A stretch of 64,000 nt of DNA from Mytilus californianus (lineage: Eukaryota > Mollusca > Bivalvia > Mytilida > Mytilidae), in assembly GCF_021869535.1 (NCBI RefSeq), contig NW_026262701.1, positions 48,053,278 to 48,117,277 of the forward strand, written 5' to 3'. A model generated the notes under the pieces. It ran no database searches, was not told where the DNA came from, and worked only from the letters and a program-made list of their open reading frames with translations. A program made the translations under genes and the position numbers. Below, piece by piece: positions 57,150-64,000 of this stretch. How positions within the stretch are numbered: the stretch's first letter is position 1; each line of letters opens with the position of its first letter.

Positions 57150-60100
57150 AATGTTTGGCGGGAAAATATGAATGGCTACTCAATCCAATCTATTAGAAAA
57201 ATCAAATTATTACAGAAGAGTGTCCACCATGCACTTGCACTGCACTATTATTAATATAGCAGAGTAGAATGATATACAAATGGATGAAAATTATATATAC
57301 ATGTAACTGTAATATACAAATATTAATATAATATATAACAACAAACCAGTGTATACTGATTTGTATCACTTCAATATCATAGTTATTACGGTTAGGTTGA
57401 ATTTCCTTTCATTGATTTATCATCCACGCACGAACTTGTCTAAGAAAAAAAAATTATATCTGTACATTAATCTCACTTTCAGGTATAGAGATGTGATTTT
57501 TTTTTCTGAGACAAGTGCTTGTGACCATCCACAAGAACTTGCAGTCATCTGATGTTCAGTACTTCAGTACTTTGATTTTTAATTGGGGGGGAGGGGAGGG
57601 GGAAGGTTTAGTAATGTTACAAACATTATTTGTTCAATGTTTGAAATAAGTATTAAGTTAAAGTTGAATAATGTACTTTTGCTAGCTGCAGTTCAATACC
57701 CGTTCTTAAGTTAATAATTACTCAAACACTGTGATCTTGGAAAACAACAATTGTCCATTCTAAATACATTTATTTGAAGAGCAATCCTTTTAAATTCATT
57801 TTAAAAAAGATATGTAAACAAGAATGACTGACAGATGTCTATTGCATTAGTGTTTCAGTTGATTGAAAAGTAATTGGGCGCATCATTTCACATAGAAAAT
57901 CCCTCAAGCATGAAGAACAATTTACTCTCCTGCAGGGAGGTAGTAAAGGTACATAAAGTTACAGGGATTATTCTGCTATGATCTAATAAAGAGGTTGTTA
58001 CACTTGGACTCATTAATACTACTTCAATATCAATATATATTATTTAATCTTGAATGATGTATTGCAATTTATTTATTCATTTCAATAATTTGAATTCTCA
58101 TTAATTCTATTGCATGTCAGATTTATTTGTCTAATTTCAGCACACAAGAATAATTACATTAACAGTTGTTATATGTACCAGTGGGTATTAACCAAAAATG
58201 TCATGAAGTGTTTATATCATATAGTCTGGCATAATAAAGATTAATTCTACAAACAGTATATTCCTTTTTATCACTGCTGATGAATTGCACATTTACAGAA
58301 ATTGTATAATTCCCAAAATGATTCTATATTCATATGTTGTCATTTTCTCTTAAATATCTAACGTAACAAGTTGGAAATCAAATCCTTCATCACACAGAAG
58401 TGTCTGACTTTAACAATAAATACGTGAAGTCACCAAGCCCTGTGCTAATCTATATTGGGGAAAGACTTTTTCTCTTCAAACCAAATCTTGATTAATTCCT
58501 TTATGAAGAAAAGTACATAGTTTGTTATAAAACAGGAAGAAGATATGAAAGGTGCAACACAATCACTAACAACAATCTAGAACAGACCACACAGAAAACT
58601 AAAGATTGAACTCCACAAACTCCACGACTATTTTTATTTACGCAAAATTATATACCTCTAACTATACTTGTTATGAAATATTAGTTGAAGGAGTATTTAT
58701 CCTAGTTATAAGCATATTGATATAGACATGTGAGAATAACAGCTTCATATCTAAGTAATGATTGGTAAATACCATACACAGGCCTACAATAACATACTGT
58801 TTCGTCTAACTATATATACATTGTACTGTAAGAGCAGAAATTTTTGTTTGGTTTTTGAAATTAAAATTAAAATCCAATTAAATCTTAACCTACAAAGAAT
58901 ATTACTTTTTCATACTGGAAACCACGAAAATTAATCCCTATGAAATCAAATTGAGTCAAACCAGATATCTCTTCTTGATCAACAATCATATTAGTTAAAT
59001 ATCTACAGTGTATAGTCATAAGGAGACTCATGGGTTTTGGGAAAAACAATATCAATTATTATACCTCAGGACAATGCGTTAGTACATTCATGTTACATAC
59101 ATTTCCCTTATTTAAGTAACACTAATTAAGTAGGTCACAATGATCTAATCTAATCATAATTTACACTGGTCATAAAACTTTTTAAAAATGTTACAGAATT
59201 ATTGATGTAATATCTACAGACAAATTCCTCTCATTAGATAAGGAATGTTAAGTAAAAAGTACTTAAAACTTACTGTAGTAAATATGCCTTTAATAAATAA
59301 TGGATTACAGGTGTGTGATGGCCGTCCATCATAGTGATCATAAATGTCAAAAACTATCATTAGGAGAAATTATAGCAGCAAAAGAGACATTTCAATTTAC
59401 TGTACACTCACTACATCGTAATGAAAGGAAATACTATGCAACTATTTTTGCCATGGAATATCTGTAATTTTAATTATTGATGAAAAAGATTTAAGGTATA
59501 CATCAATTTTACAGCAACCCTACAACACAAACAGAACATGAAGACATATAGAAGTCAACACAACCAAGTAGATTGTTTTTTTTTTAATGTGATCCACAAA
59601 TGTCCTACAAAAAATGGACAAAACTTTATGTTAGCATGCAATCTTCTCAGAAAATCTTATGTACCTAACATCCTCTTCTATATCATCTTAAAAACTGGCA
59701 ACGAAATCTCGGTTATATAATGTATTGCACCGAAATTAATTTGAAAGATAAATCTACAGCTAAAATCATCATTAGAAGTTTCGATTGACCTTTTACAACA
59801 AGATCACCCATCATACAATCTATAATCTTTTCTTATTCCATGTTCCATTGAACTTTCCTTATCACTCGGGCCTCCGCCAACTCACACAATGCAAAATTAA
59901 TGTACATTTCACACTTAACAACTGGAGTTAATTGTCCTTCATCTGCACTTCATTTACATAATATCTAATTAATTTATACCTAATACCCACACTCTTGTTT
60001 ATTTTAATAGGGAAATTGACGACAGATTTCATTGAGTGATACCTTGCAGGGTTTCTGATGAATGTCAACCAGATTTATCAACTGTAAACTGTTGCAAAAC

Positions 60101-61923
60101 ATAATTTTCTCAAAATGATGTTGTAATTCAATAATTCATTTAAAACTGTTAAACTCTGGCTATCATCTGCATATGAGTGATGAAGTTACAGAACAAATTA
60201 ATAAATTATTGCCATTTATTACAATTAACTTGTTTCCTACAAATAATTTGGTTTCCTATTTCAAGTTTATTCAGTGTTTCAATTTATTGTTTGGTACTTT
60301 AGGGAAGAATATGAAAGTTCACAAGTATCTATTCTAATTTTATATTAACAAATGCAACTTTAATTTTCCTTTAATATCTAACCAACCCTGAACCTGACAA
60401 CAACTTACATAAAATATTTAAAAAATCACCTGCTATCGATTTCCATGGAAAAAAATCTCAGAGATTTGAGGTTTTTTTAAGGGAAAAAGGCAGTCAAAAT
60501 CTGGTTAAAAGCTTGGTCTAAGTCTTAATCAAACATGACTTTTAATTTCCAGTGGCAGTCCAAATTTCCCACACTTTCATCCTGGTCAACCAACTTTACA
60601 AAACTTATTTATTGTATTAGAATTAATTATCTGTTCTCATCCTGAAAATAAATGATATATTTGCCACTGGACATTAAACAAGCAACAATCAATAAATCAA
60701 CAGCAACAAACAGATATCAAAACCAAATTAAACATAGATCAAGATTCTCTGTATTGATGTACAGAATTTTAATCAAAATGTGAACTCAACGGTATTCTGT
60801 AATCATTTCACATCAGGACAACAATATTCTGTATTACATTTGAATCTGCATGTACGTTCCAGATAATACAGATGCACTTGTAAGAACCAAGAAAAGGTTA
60901 ACTTTGGCTATGTGTCTTACTTTCTGCAAAAACAAAACTTGTCTTGTTGATTTGCTACTTCTTCAATTTGAAGATAACATATTTTTGTGCTAAGAAAAAG
61001 AACATCTTTGGAATTTAATACAATTTACAAAACTTTCAAATTAAGAATACACCCTATATGACCTAAGGTCTATTTCTCAACTGATTAAAAGATGCAGAAA
61101 TTTGTTGTCAGAAATATTATCTATTGTGTCAAAACAAATTTCTGCAACACCTGAAGTTTACACAAAAAAATTATCATTCATGTCACAACAGCTAAAGCGA
61201 ATTGATGTATTTCCGGATTCTTGAAAAAAAAGCTATCTGTGCATTTTTAGGAAATGAATGATAACTAGAGAGCTACAGATTAAATACTCACCTGCAATCT
61301 GATTGATATATGAGGGCAAAATAAAAGATCATTGGGTTCCTTTTTTCATACTTTGAAATACAGTCAAACATTACTATATAAGCAATATCTGTCTTGTCAG
61401 GTCACCCTATTATTGCCCCACTCTATGCATTCTGAACCTCAGTTAAACGATCACATCTCTTAGGTCAGTTTGCTCTGGGTCCAAGAGTGAACTTTATATA
61501 CAGATTTACTTATATATAACAGAAAGAAAACATACTGAGGGATCATAGTGATTTTCATTGTGAAACTATAAATATCTAAAAAATAAAGTGTAACATTTTA
61601 TTGACCTCTAACCTTGAGAAGCAGTAAGTCATTTTTTGTAATTAATTCTTTTATCCTCATCAAATTCATCACTATCTTCTGTATCCTGAAACCAAGCCAA
61701 ACTTCTGATCTCTGAACTTAATATAAATAGGGCTCTCCTCTTTCCATTGACAGATTTTTCTACCAATTCTGATGAATTTTGTAAGTATTTTATACTTAAA
61801 AAAAATATAGGTACATTGTTAGTTTTCTCAGCTAACAGAGCTAAACAGATTCCATGAATATGTATAACTCTTACCCTGTGAAAGAAATTCATGATATTTA
61901 CCAATACACTATGTTTCACATAC
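57150..61923. other. AT-rich DNA, probably intronic or intergenic
   Basis: No array or recognised gene. If the helicase gene continues downstream on minus, this is intron. A frame at 61629-61931 (minus) follows a plausible acceptor but does not fit the phase of the helicase exon. A GC-richer 40-codon frame at 59842-59965 (minus) is noted among the findings. Confidence 0.4.
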
Positions 61924-62053
61924 CTCCACAAGAGACCAGTGGTACATTAAACTTTTTCAGGATTCTGGATAACTGATGTCTAATCTCTACAGCTCTACAT
62001 AATCCTTTATAGTTAAGGAAATACTCATGGCACCATCTGGAACTCTTGTTATA
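61924..62053 (-). CDS. Internal exon of a DEAH-box RNA helicase
   Basis: 130-nt exon on the minus strand with acceptor ttcttcag| and donor |gtatgt, 43 codons plus one base (phase 1 at the 3' side). The peptide contains SRWCHEYFLNYKGLCRAVEI followed by RHQLSRILKKFN and VPLVSCGG. This is the conserved stretch at the end of the helicase-associated HA2 region in DHX proteins (WC-x-x-(N/F)-(F/Y)-x-N-Y...IR-x-QL), before the OB-fold. Such helicases remodel RNA with ATP. No other exon of the gene was identified in the window; the subtype (for example DHX33-, DHX35- or DHX40-like) is not resolved. Confidence 0.7.
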
Positions 62054-62138
62054 CTGAAGAACATTTATAAATTGTTTAATATTTCATCAGGTTTTACAGA
62101 TTTGAGTAAAATCCTATTTAAAAACTTGAACAAAGTAC
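62054..62138. other. Intron sequence upstream of helicase exon
   Basis: AT-rich; contains the presumptive branch region and acceptor on minus. Confidence 0.4.
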
Positions 62139-62334
62139 TGAGGATTTCTTTTTTTCGTTTGATACCAATATTCCTGGGTTTCGTGGATATAAGTGAACCA
62201 CAAATTTAAATGTTCAACTAATTACAAATTTTCTATAGGCTTTGTATGCACAGATAGGCAAAACCTTGAAATCAAATATCCACGAAAATACAAGTTTTCC
62301 TCAATCCACGAAAATAATTGAATCCACAGTACGA
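62139..62334. mobile_element. Degenerate TIR element ('ccacgaaaat...gaatccacagt')
   Basis: Right end tccacgaaaataattgaatc cacagt is the reverse complement of the left-end motif of the element at 1336-1545; internal tttcgtggatat. Non-coding. Confidence 0.5.
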
Positions 62335-62629
62335 GTACCAGTCAAGCACAGTCCTAAATACAAATCACGTTAAGAATCCTATACCGATTTCAAAAATTGA
62401 ATGCCTATATTGAAAGTTTTAAACCATATGAATGCAAGGTATTCATTGTATGTGCATGTATGCATTTTTTTCTTAAAAATGTGCTATGTTTCTTGCCTTT
62501 TTAATCTCTTTAAGATTACAATAAAGACATTCAATTCTTATATTCACTTTAAATATGAAGAAATATAACATATTACATATAAATCAAAACTCAGTATGAA
62601 TTTTTCTCATTGTTGAAGGTCATATAGTG

Positions 62630-62715
62630 CCTTAAAGTCGTTTACGTCCTCGTCCTTTGGTCTCTAGTGGATTGTTGTCTCATTAGCAATCACAACACAT
62701 CTCCTTAATTTTATA
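62630..62715 (+). mobile_element. Tail-repeat fragment
   Basis: ttgaaggtcatatagtgcct, tcctttggtctctagtggat and tgttgtctcattagcaatca, ending cacatctcctta. Plus orientation, 3' part only. Confidence 0.55.
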
Positions 62716-62949
62716 TTACTGTAATAGAAAATATCTAAATAGAATGATTATCAATAAATAACTAAATAGAATGATTATAAATAAATAACTAAAGAGAATA
62801 ATCTATTGTACTGATTATTTTTTCCTATTGTTTACCATGTGTTGATGGTGCCACATGCTTTAAAATGAATACTGGTTTTCACATGATATTGAAGTCTGTG
62901 ACATTACCACATGGTATATGCTTTAGTTAATAATAAACTGTTAACACAG
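62716..62949. other. AT-rich spacer
   Basis: Includes a short tandem (aataactaaatagaatgatt) at ~62730-62790. Nothing else. Confidence 0.4.
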
Positions 62950-64000
62950 AGATATGTCTCACCTTTTTGTAATTTTGATAATGCAAATGTTGAAATTAAA
63001 ATGGCAATACTTTAACATGTAAGTTATGCAAATATTCAAAGTCAATAAACATGACTGAAGGTACATGGTTAAACAATCTCCATGGAAATGATATGTGCCA
63101 ATGCTAATACCAAATACCATTGACTTATCATAAGCCCTTTAAACAAACCTAAACACAAACATTAACTTGTAAACTATGTAAAAGTTTCAAAGTCAATGAA
63201 CCATGATGAGGGGGTGGGGCTATATAATCTCCATGGAAACAAAACTTGCAAATGCCAATAAATTTGCATACCAAATATCATTGACTTAACATTAGCGGTT
63301 CATCTTAAACTGAACTAATCACAAACTAATACATGTAAACTAAGCAAAAAGTTCAAAGTCAATAGACCCTGCCTGAGGGGGCAAAGCTAAATAATCTCCA
63401 TGATGAAAATGAGATATGCCAATGCTTATACAACTGCATACCAAATATCACTGACCTACCACTAGTGGTTCCCCATAAACTGACCTAATCACAAACTAAT
63501 ACATGTAAACTAAGCAAAAGTTCCAAAGTCAATAGACCATGGATGAGGGAACAGAGCCAAATAATCTCCCTGGAAATGAGATATGCCAATGCTTATACAT
63601 TTGCATACCAAATATCATTGACCTACCATTAGTGGTTCCCCATAAACTGGCCTAATCACAAACTAATACATGTAAACTAAGCAAAAGTTTAAAAGTCAAT
63701 AGACCATGGCTGAGGGAGCAGAGCCAAATAATCTCCATGGAAATGAGATATGCCAATTCTTATTCAACTGCATACCAAATATCATTGACATACCACTAGT
63801 GGTTCCCCATAAACTGACCTAATCACAAACTAATACATGTAAACTAAGCAAAAGTTTCAAAGTCAATAGACCATGACTGAGGAGGCGGAGCCAAATAATC
63901 TCCATGGCAATGAGATATGCCAATGCTTATACAACTGCATACCAAATATCATTGACCTAACACTAGTGGTTCCCCATAAACTGACCTAATCACAAACTAA
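62950..64000. repeat. ~166-bp tandem satellite, at least six units, continues past the window
   Basis: Units share ttccccataaactgacctaa, aatacatgtaaactaagcaa, caaagtcaatagaccatg, caaataatctccatgg and cataccaaatatcattgacc. Spacing is 166-167 bp for the last four units (63469, 63636, 63802, 63969), with more diverged units to the left. Pearl-like core array or satellite; its 3' end is outside the window. Confidence 0.85.

Noticed and set aside
61629-61931. Frame with acidic C-terminus as the exon after the helicase exon
   Set aside because: The acceptor tttcacag|gg would join in the wrong phase with the phase-1 donor at 61924, giving an immediate stop, and the peptide does not resemble an OB-fold.
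1-64000. tRNA, rRNA or snRNA genes
   Set aside because: No cloverleaf with A and B boxes, and no rRNA-like conserved block, was recognised by eye; a covariance scan could still find one.

Overview
The window looks like nuclear DNA of a bivalve mollusc, most likely a mussel (Mytilus or a close relative). It is AT-rich and gene-poor, with eukaryotic splice sites. It is packed with repeat types typical of bivalves: pearl-like / non-autonomous Helentron-like elements with cores of about 150-165 bp and hairpin 3' ends, Penelope-like retroelements, fold-back elements, and the 'gttgtctcattggca...accacatctcc' tail repeat. The species assignment is an inference from these repeats; no marker gene is present.

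Host genes are few. At the left edge (1-1071, +) is the 3' part of a rhodopsin-class neuropeptide receptor (FMRFamide-receptor-like), complete from the first intracellular loop to the stop. At the right (61924-62053, -) is one well-formed internal exon of a DEAH-box RNA helicase, with matching splice sites; the rest of that gene was not found in the window. Two weaker candidates are a possible first coding exon at 31973-32063 and a 79-codon ORF at 53453-53692. No rRNA or tRNA gene was recognised.

Layout: 1-5.1 kb receptor exon and flank, holding two near-identical 452-bp MITE copies. 5.2-10.1 kb core arrays around a ~2.2-kb, 32-bp minisatellite. 11.8-13.8 kb a Penelope-like relic: RT thumb plus GIY-YIG endonuclease joined head-to-head to an inverted copy of its own 3' end, with a hammerhead-like motif in each arm. 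14.3-18.4 kb pearl-like elements and a ~1-kb, 35-bp minisatellite. 19.0-24.8 kb a stack of nested transposons up to four deep. 26.4-31.4 kb a duplicated ~450-bp block separated by a decayed Penelope-like RT, a 155-bp palindrome and a pearl-like element inserted in another array. 32-37.6 kb more pearl-like elements, including a 319-bp higher-order array. 38.7-41.7 kb an inverted repeat enclosing two nested pearl-like elements. 41.7-47.1 kb mostly featureless AT-rich DNA. 47.1-50.9 kb a fold-back element, a hAT-like element and a Penelope-like RT in nested order. 51.6-56.5 kb minisatellites, a core array and a non-LTR retrotransposon relic. 57-63 kb low-complexity, intron-like DNA with the helicase exon. 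63-64 kb a ~166-bp satellite running off the end.

The genes do not form a shared pathway. The main story is transposon biology: several unrelated repeat families share one architecture (short terminal motif, tandem ~150-165-bp core, ACGG-like microsatellite, terminal hairpin, oligo-A), and their insertions into one another give a readable relative chronology.
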